Source of the DNA: Deltaproteobacteria bacterium | Lineage (GTDB): Bacteria; Desulfobacterota; Desulfobacteria; Desulfobacterales; ETH-SRB1 | Direction of reading: 5' to 3' | NCBI GenBank assembly: GCA_019309665.1 | Contig: JAFDFV010000049.1 | Location: 1 to 9,063, forward strand | Length of the DNA: 9,063 nucleotides | Shown here: positions 1 to 6,182 of the stretch, piece after piece | Layout: every line of letters starts with the position of its first letter | Numbering within the stretch: the first letter of the stretch is position 1 | The notes under the pieces: model-generated | Databases searched by the model: none | What the model saw: only the letters and a program-made list of their open reading frames with translations | What the model was told of the DNA's origin: nothing | Position numbers and translations under genes: made by a program

Positions 1-2
1 TG

Positions 3-215
3 GGAATAAAAGTTCATCCCAGGAGTGTCTCAAAGATGAGGGGAATAAAGAATTTTAATATAAAAACTCTTGAAAAAAGATTCAACATTAAATCAGTTGA
101 GATTATACCTGATCCCTCTCTTGCAGCAGATGCGGTAATAATTAGTAGCCTACCGAAAACTTTCTACTTTTCGGTTAGAAATTCGAAATCCGAAGCACGA
201 AATCCGAAACAATAA
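3..215 (+). CDS. C-terminal fragment of a protein, possibly RNase E/G (Rne/Rng) family
   Basis: An open frame enters from the left edge and ends at TAA 213-215, so about 70 C-terminal residues are visible. The first ~48 (GIKVHPRSVSKMRG..., then LEKRFNIKSVEIIPDPSL) read like real protein. A V-H-P near the start, a later L-E-K-R-F and a hydrophobic strand ending in PDPSL resemble the last part of the Rne/Rng ribonuclease core, where HP, LE(K/R)RF and a beta strand recur. This is recognition by eye and the family call is tentative. The last ~14 residues (SVRNSKSEARNPKQ) are encoded by the left arm of the palindrome at 181-337 and are probably not ancestral sequence. The gene converges on the penicillin-binding protein gene. 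No start is visible inside the window. Confidence 0.5.
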   Translation, partial: GIKVHPRSVSKMRGIKNFNIKTLEKRFNIKSVEIIPDPSLAADAVIISSLPKTFYFSVRNSKSEARNPKQ

Positions 216-337
216 CAAAAATACAAATATTCTAATGACAAAAACCACCGATTTCCGGTTACTTAGTTTTGGTCATTTTCTGATTCGGTATTCTGATTTG
301 TTTCGAGTTTCTAATTTCGATATTCGGATTTTGCCTG
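181..337. repeat. Long imperfect palindrome (CGAAATCCGAA family) between convergent genes
   Basis: The left arm (181-243) carries AAATCCGAA at 186-194, CGAAAT at 198-203, GAAAC at 206-210 and AATGACAAAA at 234-243. The right arm (267-337) carries the complements in reverse order: TTTTGGTCATT 267-277, GTTTC 307-311, ATTTCG 314-319 and TTCGGATTT 323-331. The arms would fold into one long interrupted hairpin with a short apex around 244-266. Similar CGAAATCCGAAGCACGAAAT sequences are, as I recall, dispersed in Desulfobacterota genomes. Lying between two convergent genes, it could act as a bidirectional transcription barrier or mRNA 3'-end stabiliser, although there is no classic GC stem with a T-run. 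The left arm overlaps the last codons and stop of the upstream gene. Confidence 0.7.
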
Positions 338-375
338 AACATGACTTTCCGTTAATGCACTAATTAGCAGACCTG

Positions 376-2694
376 TTACATCCCTGATTTAAAAAAGTTT
401 TCAGGTTCAGTGATTGAATCGGGTTTTGTTGTATATTTCGTCGGTACAGTTCCTTCCTTGAAACATTCAAATATTGTCCTCTTGGATTCAACTATATACT
501 TCATGAAACCAAGCCATATGGGGATTGCGGCCCTGGAACCTGTTTCACCTTTACCAAGGGAGCTTTCACAATCAAAGCCTACCCATGTCCCTGTAATATA
601 GCGCGGGGTGTATCCCACAAACCAGGCATCGTGCAGATTGTTTGTTGTACCGGTTTTGCCGGCAACCGGTCTGTTTAATTCACGTACCCTCCGGCCTGTT
701 CCATATTTTACCACTCCTTCAAGCAGGCTGGTAATTATATAAGCCGTACTTTGATCTATTACCTTCTTTCTTTTGATAGGAGCTTCCTCAAGCACATTGC
801 CGTTTCGGTCAATTATTCGGGTTATGAAAACAGGTTCGATTAAGTAGCCGAGATTGGCGAAGACAGAATATACTTTTACAATTTCTAATAGAGATATGCC
901 TGAAGACCCCAGAGCTATTGAAAGATCCCTGCTCAGATTTGAAGTAATGCCAAGTTTTCCGGCATAATCTATTGCGTAATCAATACCAATGTCTTTTAAA
1001 ATTTTGATGGTTACTACATTACGGGACTTTGCAATGGCATCGCGCAGAAGGGTAGGACCGTGAAATTTTTCTTCGTAATTCCTGGGTTTCCATGTAAAAT
1101 TTTGTTCAGTATCCTCAAATACTATCGAAGAATCAATTATAACACTGGCAGGGGTATATCCTTTGTCAATTGCAGCCGCATAGATTACAGGCTTAAAAGC
1201 GGAACCGGGCTGACGTCTTGATTGAATGGCCCTGTTGAACTGGCTTTTCCTGAAGTCTCTTCCTCCAACTAGTACTTTTACATGGCCTGTTTCAGCCTCA
1301 ATAGAAAGTAGTGCCGCCTCGGCATTTGGCTCCTGTTCCAGTTCGAGGTTCCATAGATCCGAGTCTTTTATTTTATTATTAATTTTTACCAGTATAACAT
1401 CGCCGATATCGAGGACTTCTCCAGGATGTTTTACTCTTGACTCGTAGTAGGGGACTTCGGTATCAGGCTTTCTTGCCCAGCGCATACTATTAATATTAAT
1501 TATGCCCTGAGCATTTCCAATACGAACAATAGCGGTATCGTTAGTATCATTAACCTCAATTACGACTCCATTAACTATCTTTCCTTCTTCAACAGGATTT
1601 TCTTCAAGCTCCTTCCGGAGTTCTTTTGAAAAAGTTTCGATTTCTTCTTCCGATAGATGTTTAATGGGACCACGATAACCCTGGCGTTTGTCAAGAGCCT
1701 TTAAACCTTTGTTTATCTCTTTCCTTGCAGCCTTCTGCATTTCAATATTAACAGCAGTATAAATCTTGAGGCCATCGTTATATAAAGCATCAGGGCCGTA
1801 TTTATTTTCGACATAACGCCTTATATGCTCTGTATAAAAGGGGACTTTTTCAATATACCAGTTGCGCCGCGGTTTTATATCCAGTTTGGTATTTATAGCT
1901 TCTGTTGCTTGAATATTTGTAATATACTCTTCAGCAATCATGCGGTTTAGAACGTATATCTGGCGTTGCTTTGCTTTTTCAGGACTTTTAAAAGGTGAAT
2001 ATCTGCTGGGGGCCTGGGGCAGCCCTGCTAAAATAGCGCATTCAGCAAGGTTCAGGTCTTTAGTTGATTTGCCGAAATAATTTTCTGCAGCAGCTTCCAC
2101 GCCATATGCGCCATGTCCCAGATATATTTGGTTCAAATATAGAAAGAGAATTTCTTCTTTGGTAAATTTTTTGTCTATGCGATATGCAAGAATGACTTCT
2201 TTTATTTTGCGGGTGTAATTTTTTTCAGGTGTGAGCAAGAAAGACTTGGTAACCTGCTGAGTAATAGTGCTTCCACCCTGGACTATGGTACCAGCCTCGA
2301 TATTTTTAATATAAGCTCTTATAATGCTTAAAAAATCTATTCCCTTATGCTTAAAAAATCTTGCATCTTCTGCTGCAATAAAAGCGTCTATGAGCATTTT
2401 CGGCATTTCGGAAAGAGGTATAACAATTCTGCGCTCATTATAAAATTCAGCAATTTTTCTATTATCATCCGAATAAACAGTTGTAATAATCGGGGGGCGA
2501 TAATCGGTTAAAGAAGAAATTTTAGGAAGATCTCTGCTGAGGTAAAAATAAATCCCGCCGATAGTGATAGCGCTTGATAATATTATTAATACGATCAGGC
2601 TGACAAACCATAAGAGTATATTTGTTATAAAACTTTCTTTATCTCGTATGGATCGCTTTTTTAATATTTCAGATGTGCTTTTTTGTTTAGCCAT
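376..2694 (-). CDS. mrcA: Class A penicillin-binding protein, PBP1A type (bifunctional transglycosylase/transpeptidase)
   Basis: Complete 772-residue protein that polymerises lipid II into glycan strands and cross-links them by DD-transpeptidation at the periplasmic face of the inner membrane. Visible layout: a basic cytoplasmic N-terminus; one membrane anchor at about 22-52; a GT51 domain at about 75-250 with catalytic Glu109 in EDARFF, GGSTITQQ at 140-147 and LFLYLNQIYLG at 183-193; an OB-like insert at about 365-440, typical of PBP1A rather than PBP1B; and a transpeptidase domain at about 460-735 with SAFK (Ser498 nucleophile, Lys501), SRN at 557-559 and KTGT at 680-683. All catalytic motifs are intact. 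The length is somewhat below the roughly 850 of E. coli PBP1a. The ATG has a modest AAGG about 9 nt upstream. It is transcribed alone, divergent from hisI and convergent with the upstream fragment. The symbol ponA would be equally valid. Confidence 0.97.
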   Translation of the reverse strand: MAKQKSTSEILKKRSIRDKESFITNILLWFVSLIVLIILSSAITIGGIYFYLSRDLPKISSLTDYRPPIITTVYSDDNRKIAEFYNERRIVIPLSEMPKMLIDAFIAAEDARFFKHKGIDFLSIIRAYIKNIEAGTIVQGGSTITQQVTKSFLLTPEKNYTRKIKEVILAYRIDKKFTKEEILFLYLNQIYLGHGAYGVEAAAENYFGKSTKDLNLAECAILAGLPQAPSRYSPFKSPEKAKQRQIYVLNRMIAEEYITNIQATEAINTKLDIKPRRNWYIEKVPFYTEHIRRYVENKYGPDALYNDGLKIYTAVNIEMQKAARKEINKGLKALDKRQGYRGPIKHLSEEEIETFSKELRKELEENPVEEGKIVNGVVIEVNDTNDTAIVRIGNAQGIININSMRWARKPDTEVPYYESRVKHPGEVLDIGDVILVKINNKIKDSDLWNLELEQEPNAEAALLSIEAETGHVKVLVGGRDFRKSQFNRAIQSRRQPGSAFKPVIYAAAIDKGYTPASVIIDSSIVFEDTEQNFTWKPRNYEEKFHGPTLLRDAIAKSRNVVTIKILKDIGIDYAIDYAGKLGITSNLSRDLSIALGSSGISLLEIVKVYSVFANLGYLIEPVFITRIIDRNGNVLEEAPIKRKKVIDQSTAYIITSLLEGVVKYGTGRRVRELNRPVAGKTGTTNNLHDAWFVGYTPRYITGTWVGFDCESSLGKGETGSRAAIPIWLGFMKYIVESKRTIFECFKEGTVPTKYTTKPDSITEPENFFKSGM

Positions 2695-2769
2695 ATTAGA
2701 ACTACCTTAAATTCAACATTCCGATTCCGAATTACATATGAACATAGCGCACCTCTTTGGTGCGGACAT

Positions 2770-2956
2770 AAGTGCCTAAAGTGAGCTAAAGTATATTAAA
2801 GTGCCTAAAGTTAAGGAATGCTGCCATTTTATATATTTCTTAAGACATAAATACACGAAAGAACAAACTCTAAGTAGCTTTGGGTTATCAATCAGCACGC
2901 CGAAGGCGTACCATAACTTTAGGCATTTTAGTCACTTTAGCTCACTTTAGGCACTT
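2770..2956. repeat. Large inverted repeat of the GTGCCTAAAG/CTTTAGGCAC type
   Basis: The left arm (2770-2816) and right arm (2911-2956) are inverted copies. A 23-nt core is exactly complementary (2770-2792 against 2934-2956, beginning AAGTGCCTAAAGTGAG), and a second stretch, TGCCTAAAGTT at 2802-2812, is matched by AACTTTAGGCA at 2915-2925. The arms flank an unpaired interior of about 95 nt that contains the small ACGCC-GAA-GGCGT hairpin. Inside each arm the motif CTAAAG recurs at roughly 10-nt spacing (at 2776, 2786 and 2805 on the left), so the arms are themselves internally repetitive. This resembles a dispersed intergenic element or a non-autonomous (MITE-like) remnant. I see no clear target-site duplication and no transposase. 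Confidence 0.8.
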
Positions 2957-3071
2957 TTTGCTCATCTATCCTATGTTACCGAATTCATTAGGCATAAAAT
3001 TCTATACTATAAATTTCTATATTATCAGATCCCCAATCAGTTTTCAAGAATCCGTTAACATGAAAAAGAAT

Positions 3072-3100
3072 TTGACTTTATTACATAATATAGTTATTTA
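3072..3100 (+). promoter_or_regulatory. Weak candidate sigma-70 promoter for hisI
   Basis: TTGACT at 3072-3077 is close to the -35 consensus and is followed after 17 nt by TATTTA at 3095-3100, a poor -10. It is correctly placed, about 57 nt upstream of the hisI start codon. The surrounding DNA is very AT-rich, so chance resemblance is quite possible. Confidence 0.3.
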
Positions 3101-3156
3101 ATCAAGTTTTAATCCGTCATCACCAGAAAATTTATAAATTAACGAGGCTTATACCA

Positions 3157-3537
3157 ATGATCAGACTCGATTTTAATAAAATCAGAGGCCTTGTCCCAGC
3201 TATAGTCCAGGATTATAAAACAGGGGAAGTATTAATGCTGGCTTTTATGAATCAAGAAGCCTGGGAGACAACCCTCTCAACAGGCAAGGCCACTTTTTAC
3301 AGCCGTACAAGGAATGAACTCTGGATCAAGGGAAAAACTTCAGGGAATATGCAGATAGTTAAAGAAGTAAGAATAGATTGTGATGATGATACAGTTCTTT
3401 TGAAGGTTGAACAGGTCGGGGGTGCTGCCTGCCACACGGGTCATAAAAGCTGTTTTTATAAAAGAGTTGAAGAAGATGGATCAATAAAAATTATTGGAAA
3501 GCCTTTGTTTGATCCTGAGGAGGTATATAAGAAATGA
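3157..3537 (+). CDS. hisI: Phosphoribosyl-AMP cyclohydrolase
   Basis: Cytosolic zinc/magnesium enzyme that opens the purine ring of PR-AMP to give ProFAR (step 3 of histidine synthesis). The 126 residues match the stand-alone cyclohydrolase; there is no fused HisE pyrophosphohydrolase domain, so HisE must be encoded elsewhere. Visible motifs: LMLAFMNQEAW at 26-36, LWIKGKTSGN at 55-64, and DCDDD at 74-78 (Asp74, Asp76 and Asp78 as Mg ligands, Cys75 as a zinc ligand). The other zinc ligands, Cys92 and Cys99, lie in the ACHTGHKSC segment. The ATG is preceded by GAGG with 9-nt spacing. The stop overlaps the hisG start (ATGA), so the two are probably translated together. Some databases call the monofunctional enzyme hisI1. 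Confidence 0.96.
   Translation: MIRLDFNKIRGLVPAIVQDYKTGEVLMLAFMNQEAWETTLSTGKATFYSRTRNELWIKGKTSGNMQIVKEVRIDCDDDTVLLKVEQVGGAACHTGHKSCFYKRVEEDGSIKIIGKPLFDPEEVYKK
3517..3523 (+). promoter_or_regulatory. Strong Shine-Dalgarno of hisG inside the hisI 3' end
   Basis: GAGGAGG lies 10 nt before the hisG ATG (3534), within the last codons of hisI. Together with the 4-nt overlap of the two genes it fixes the hisG start and supports coupled translation. Confidence 0.8.
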
Positions 3538-4409
3538 GTGGAAAGTTAAAACTGGGCATTCCCAAGGGCAGCCTGCAAAATGCTACAATAACACTTTTCA
3601 AGCGGTCGGGGTGGAAGATAAATGTTAATGGAAGAAGCTATTTCCCTGAAATTAACGACGACTCGATTGAATGTGCGATTTGCAGGGCTCAGGAGATGTC
3701 GCGTTATGTAGAAAACGGAACTCTTGACGCAGGTCTGACCGGGAAGGACTGGATTGCTGAAAACAGCTCTGATGTTCGTGTTGTTGCTGATCTTGTTTAT
3801 TCCAAGGTAAGTGCGCGTCCTGCAAGATGGGTACTGGCTGTTCCGTATGACTCGCCGATTAATAAACCTGAAGATCTTCAGGGGAAAAAAATTGCAACAG
3901 AGTTGGTTGAATTTACGAAAAGATACTTTGCTGAAAAGGGTATTGATGTTGCAATTGAATTTTCATGGGGCGCAACAGAGGCAAAGGTTGTTTCCGGTCT
4001 TGCAGATGCCATCGTTGAGGTTACTGAGACTGAAAGCACAATAAAGGCGCATGGACTCCGCATTATAAAGGAACTGATGAAAACAAATACTCAGCTTATC
4101 ACAAATCACAATGCATGGGAGGATGCTTTTAAAAGAAAAAAGATAGAACAGATAGCTCTTTTACTCAAAGGAGCTCTTCTCGGTGAAAAACTGGTTGGGC
4201 TTAAAATGAATGTGCCTGAACCGAAAATTAAAAATATTGTATCTCTGCTCCCAAGCCTGAATGCCCCAACAGTAGCACCCCTTTATCAGTCAAAATGGTT
4301 TTCAGTAGAAACAGTCGTAGACTCCAATGTTGTCAGGGATTTAATCCCAGACCTCCTTAAAAATGGCGCTGAAGGTATAATTGAGTATCCGCTTAATAAG
4401 GTAGTATAA
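3534..4409 (+). CDS. hisG: ATP phosphoribosyltransferase, long form with C-terminal regulatory domain
   Basis: Catalyses the first, committed step of histidine synthesis: ATP + PRPP to PR-ATP. The 291 residues fit the long HisG class, which has its own C-terminal ACT-like histidine-binding domain and needs no HisZ. Visible: LKLGIPKGSLQ at 5-15; LDAGLTGKDW at 64-73; SARPARWVLAVP at 93-104; the PRPP-phosphate segment DAIVEVTETESTIKAHGLR at 158-176; and a regulatory domain at about 220-291 (MNVPEP..., PTVAPL...). Feedback inhibition by histidine is expected from the family. At residue 167 a Glu sits where I would expect Gly or another small residue in the phosphate-binding loop (TETES rather than TETGS). 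The gene overlaps hisI by 4 nt. Its TAA is followed immediately, with no spacer, by the heptad tandem repeat. Confidence 0.96.
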   Translation: MSGKLKLGIPKGSLQNATITLFKRSGWKINVNGRSYFPEINDDSIECAICRAQEMSRYVENGTLDAGLTGKDWIAENSSDVRVVADLVYSKVSARPARWVLAVPYDSPINKPEDLQGKKIATELVEFTKRYFAEKGIDVAIEFSWGATEAKVVSGLADAIVEVTETESTIKAHGLRIIKELMKTNTQLITNHNAWEDAFKRKKIEQIALLLKGALLGEKLVGLKMNVPEPKIKNIVSLLPSLNAPTVAPLYQSKWFSVETVVDSNVVRDLIPDLLKNGAEGIIEYPLNKVV

Positions 4410-4528
4410 TTGATAATTGATAATTGATAATTGATAATTGATGATTGATGATTGATGATTGATGATTGTCGATTGATGATTGTCGATTGATGATTGTCGA
4501 TTGATGATTGTCGATTGATGATTGTCGA
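4410..4528. repeat. Heptad tandem repeat (17 x 7 bp) with layered variants
   Basis: Seventeen exact 7-bp units start at the base after the hisG stop. There are four TTGATAA (4410-4437), then four TTGATGA (4438-4465), then nine units alternating TTGTCGA and TTGATGA (4466-4528), which form a higher-order 14-bp repeat. It ends in TTGAAGG. The array has no unrelated spacers, so it is a minisatellite and not a CRISPR. On the opposite strand it translates as NHQSTIINRQSS-like low-complexity peptide, which creates spurious open frames. Arrays of this kind are typically variable in copy number between strains. Confidence 0.97.
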
Positions 4529-4566
4529 TTGAAGGTATTCTGTCAATTTCTAAAAATGGACGGCAC

Positions 4567-4584
4567 GGACAAACAAGTTTGTCC
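4567..4584. repeat. Hairpin GGACAAAC-AA-GTTTGTCC
   Basis: An 8-bp perfect stem with a 2-nt centre lies in the hisG-engB gap. There is no T-run after it, so it is not a clear terminator. It is probably one piece of a dispersed repeat, or an RNA hairpin in the operon message. Confidence 0.6.
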
Positions 4585-4608
4585 ATGGCACCCTGCCCAA
4601 TAACTCAC

Positions 4609-4636
4609 GCCTGTCTGCGTGCGGACACGCACAGGC
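4609..4636. repeat. GC-rich hairpin GCCTG...TGCGTG-CGGA-CACGCA-CAGGC
   Basis: GCCTG (4609-4613) and TGCGTG (4616-4621) pair with CACGCA (4626-4631) and CAGGC (4632-4636). There is a 2-nt bulge (TC) on the left and a CGGA loop. This gives 11 base pairs in an otherwise AT-rich region. It is followed by AGAAAAATCTG and not by a T-run, so termination is unlikely. The sequence has the look of a dispersed palindromic unit. Confidence 0.65.
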
Positions 4637-4641
4637 AGAAA

Positions 4642-4675
4642 AATCTGTGTAATCCGCGTAATCTGTGGATTAAAG
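4642..4675. repeat. AATCTGTG-type degenerate direct repeat before engB
   Basis: Three short near-copies follow each other at about 10-nt spacing: AATCTGTGT, AATCCGCGT and AATCTGTGG. TAATCC and GGATTA at the ends of the last two can pair. Sequences of this form are common dispersed repeats in some Desulfobacterota and Planctomycetes genomes (from memory). It lies directly upstream of engB, where a ribosome binding site is otherwise hard to see. Confidence 0.55.
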
Positions 4676-4686
4676 ACCTGATTGAA

Positions 4687-5277
4687 ATGAAAATAAAATC
4701 CGCTGAATTTATTACAAGCGCTGTTAAGCCGTCTCAGTATCCTCCGGCAGTCTTACCTGAAATAGCTTTTGCAGGTCGTTCTAATGTGGGTAAATCTTCT
4801 CTTATTAATACGCTGTTAAATAGAAAGCGTCTGGTTAAGACAAGTTCAACACCAGGGCGTACTCAGCTTATCAACTTTTTTCTTATAAATGAGAAATTTT
4901 CGTTTGTAGATCTTCCCGGGTACGGATACGCAAAAGTACCAGCGTCTATACAGAAAACCTGGGGCCCCATGATTGAGACATATCTTACTTATAGAAAAAC
5001 TTTAAAAGGGATTGTATTAATTATGGATATACGGCGTATGCCCGGTAAGTACGAATTGGATCTTATGGACTGGCTTTATCATTATAATATTCCGGCCATT
5101 CTTATACTGACGAAAGCTGATAAACTCTCAAAAACAAAACAGATCAAGCAGCATTTTTCAATATCCAAAGCCCTGTCTGTTGATAAAAATGACTTGATAC
5201 TGTTTTCCGCAAAATCACGTCAGGGAAAAGACAATGTGTGGGATCCCATAGAAAAGTTATTACAGGAAGACCTTTGA
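4687..5277 (+). CDS. engB: Ribosome biogenesis GTPase EngB (YihA/YsxC)
   Basis: Cytosolic GTPase required for assembly of the large ribosomal subunit. From the ATG at 4687 it has 196 residues, as expected for the family (about 195-210). Visible G motifs: G1 GRSNVGKSS at 30-38, G2 within STPGRTQ at 54-60, G3 DLPGYG at 75-80, G4 TKAD at 142-145 and G5 SAK at 174-176. The start was chosen because MKIKSAEFITSAVKPSQYP is the normal family beginning. The same frame is open back to a TTG at 4522, but that 55-residue leader is a translation of repeat DNA. No good Shine-Dalgarno precedes the ATG. The 3' end overlaps the start of era. Confidence 0.96.
   Translation: MKIKSAEFITSAVKPSQYPPAVLPEIAFAGRSNVGKSSLINTLLNRKRLVKTSSTPGRTQLINFFLINEKFSFVDLPGYGYAKVPASIQKTWGPMIETYLTYRKTLKGIVLIMDIRRMPGKYELDLMDWLYHYNIPAILILTKADKLSKTKQIKQHFSISKALSVDKNDLILFSAKSRQGKDNVWDPIEKLLQEDL
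5264..5276 (+). promoter_or_regulatory. Shine-Dalgarno AGGAAG and TTG start of era
   Basis: AGGA at 5264-5267 stands 6 nt before TTG 5274-5276, which shares two bases with the engB stop codon (TTGA). The resulting 302-residue protein matches the usual Era length of about 300. The upstream in-frame GTG at 5238 would add 12 residues lying wholly inside engB and has no comparable site. Confidence 0.75.
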
Positions 5278-6182
5278 AGAAAACAAATAACAGGTACTCT
5301 GACTTTAAATCAGGATTTGTAGCCATTGCCGGTGCTCCCAATGTCGGGAAATCCACTCTTTTAAACAGGATGATCGGCGAGAAAATTTCAATTACTTCCA
5401 AAAAGCCACAGACCACACGCAATCGTATAATCGGGATAGTGCACAGACCTTCCTCTCAGATAGTTTTTATTGATACACCCGGAATTCACAGGGCAAAAGG
5501 TCCGTTAAACATTAGAATAGTTGATGTCGCGTTTTCGGCCCTGGCTGATGTTGATCTGATTTTAGTTGTTTTAGACGTGACAAATCCCGATCCTGAGTCT
5601 GAAAAGATTTTGGTAAAACAACTTGGAAAACAGAAAAGACCGGTTATTCTTGTCCTTAACAAGATAGATCTAATAAAAAAACCTGAACTTCTTATCATCA
5701 TAGATAAATGGATAAAGGCTTACCCTTTTGAGGCTGTTATCCCTGTTTCCGCAAAACATGGAACTCAGGTGGAAGAGCTTATCAAGGCGATGGAGCACAT
5801 TCTTCCGAATGGCCCCCCATTCTTTCCCGAAGATGCCGTAACTGATATGCCGGAACGTTTTATTGCCGCCGAGATGGTTCGTGAAAAGGTTTTTCGTTTA
5901 ACCGGTGAGGAAGTGCCATACTCAATAGCTGTGACTATTGATTCTTTTTCCGAAGACGCTAAAGGTTCTCTTGTTAAAATATATGCAACCATTCATGTTG
6001 AGCGTGATTCTCAGAAAGGCATAATAATAGGAAAAAGCGGGAGCAAGCTTAAAAAAATAGGCGAGGAGGCTCGCATGGAAATCCAGAGGATGGTCGGCGC
6101 AAAGGTTTTTTTAAAGCTTTTTGTGAGGGTGCAGAAAAACTGGAGCAAAGACACTAAGGCTTTGAGAAGATTCGGTTACTGA
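5274..6182 (+). CDS. era: GTPase Era, 16S rRNA-binding ribosome assembly factor
   Basis: Era binds the 3' end of 16S rRNA during small-subunit maturation. From the TTG at 5274 it has 302 residues. The N-terminal GTPase domain shows G1 GAPNVGKS at 20-27, the switch region with KKPQTTRN at 43-50, G3 DTPG at 67-70, G4 NKID at 129-132 and G5 SAK at 159-161. The C-terminal KH domain (about 200-290) has IIIGKSGSKLKKIG, with the GKSG loop at 253-256. All motifs are intact. It overlaps engB by 4 nt upstream and the ATP-grasp gene by 1 nt downstream (TGATG). Finding two ribosome-assembly GTPases back to back in one transcription unit is functionally coherent. A longer version starting with GTG at 5238 cannot be excluded but is less likely. 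Confidence 0.96.
   Translation: MKKTNNRYSDFKSGFVAIAGAPNVGKSTLLNRMIGEKISITSKKPQTTRNRIIGIVHRPSSQIVFIDTPGIHRAKGPLNIRIVDVAFSALADVDLILVVLDVTNPDPESEKILVKQLGKQKRPVILVLNKIDLIKKPELLIIIDKWIKAYPFEAVIPVSAKHGTQVEELIKAMEHILPNGPPFFPEDAVTDMPERFIAAEMVREKVFRLTGEEVPYSIAVTIDSFSEDAKGSLVKIYATIHVERDSQKGIIIGKSGSKLKKIGEEARMEIQRMVGAKVFLKLFVRVQKNWSKDTKALRRFGY

Larger units (their letters stand above)
2695..3156. other. Divergent intergenic region without a credible gene
   Basis: This 462-bp AT-rich gap separates the divergently transcribed PBP gene and hisI, so it should hold both promoters. It contains a short hairpin (CGCACC 2748-2753, loop TCTTT, GGTGCG 2759-2764), the large inverted repeat at 2770-2956, a small ACGCC-GAA-GGCGT hairpin at 2897-2909, and then plain AT-rich DNA up to hisI. 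The only open frame of note, 2880-3101 on the + strand, is largely a translation of the repeat arm and is not accepted as a gene. No riboswitch or T-box, including any histidine-responsive leader peptide, was recognised ahead of hisI. Confidence 0.8.

Noticed and set aside
410..601. Small + strand open frames opposite the PBP gene (410-601, 1226-1447)
   Set aside because: They are antisense shadows of a clearly coding, well-conserved gene.
2880..3101. 73-residue + strand open frame
   Set aside because: Its start and middle are a translation of the inverted repeat arm and a short hairpin; the rest is AT-rich non-coding DNA with no ribosome binding site or recognisable protein features.
4410..4528. 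Heptad array considered as a CRISPR or as iterons of a replication origin
   Set aside because: Units are contiguous, 7 bp, with no spacers. There is no cas gene, replication initiator gene or DnaA box nearby.
4286..4586. Two - strand open frames (4286-4546 and 4341-4586) rich in Asn, Gln, Ser and Ile
   Set aside because: They are the reverse-strand reading of the heptad repeat plus antisense hisG, a well-known kind of spurious low-complexity frame.
4567..4636. Hairpins after hisG considered as an intrinsic terminator
   Set aside because: Neither stem is followed by a run of T on the + strand, and the downstream genes appear to lack a strong promoter of their own.
4522..4686. N-terminal extension of EngB from a TTG at 4522
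   Set aside because: The 55 extra residues are encoded by tandem and dispersed repeats, and the family N-terminus MKIKSAEF begins at 4687.
5238..5273. Era start at GTG 5238
   Set aside because: It adds 12 residues inside engB without a good ribosome binding site; TTG 5274 gives the normal length and has AGGAAG in front.
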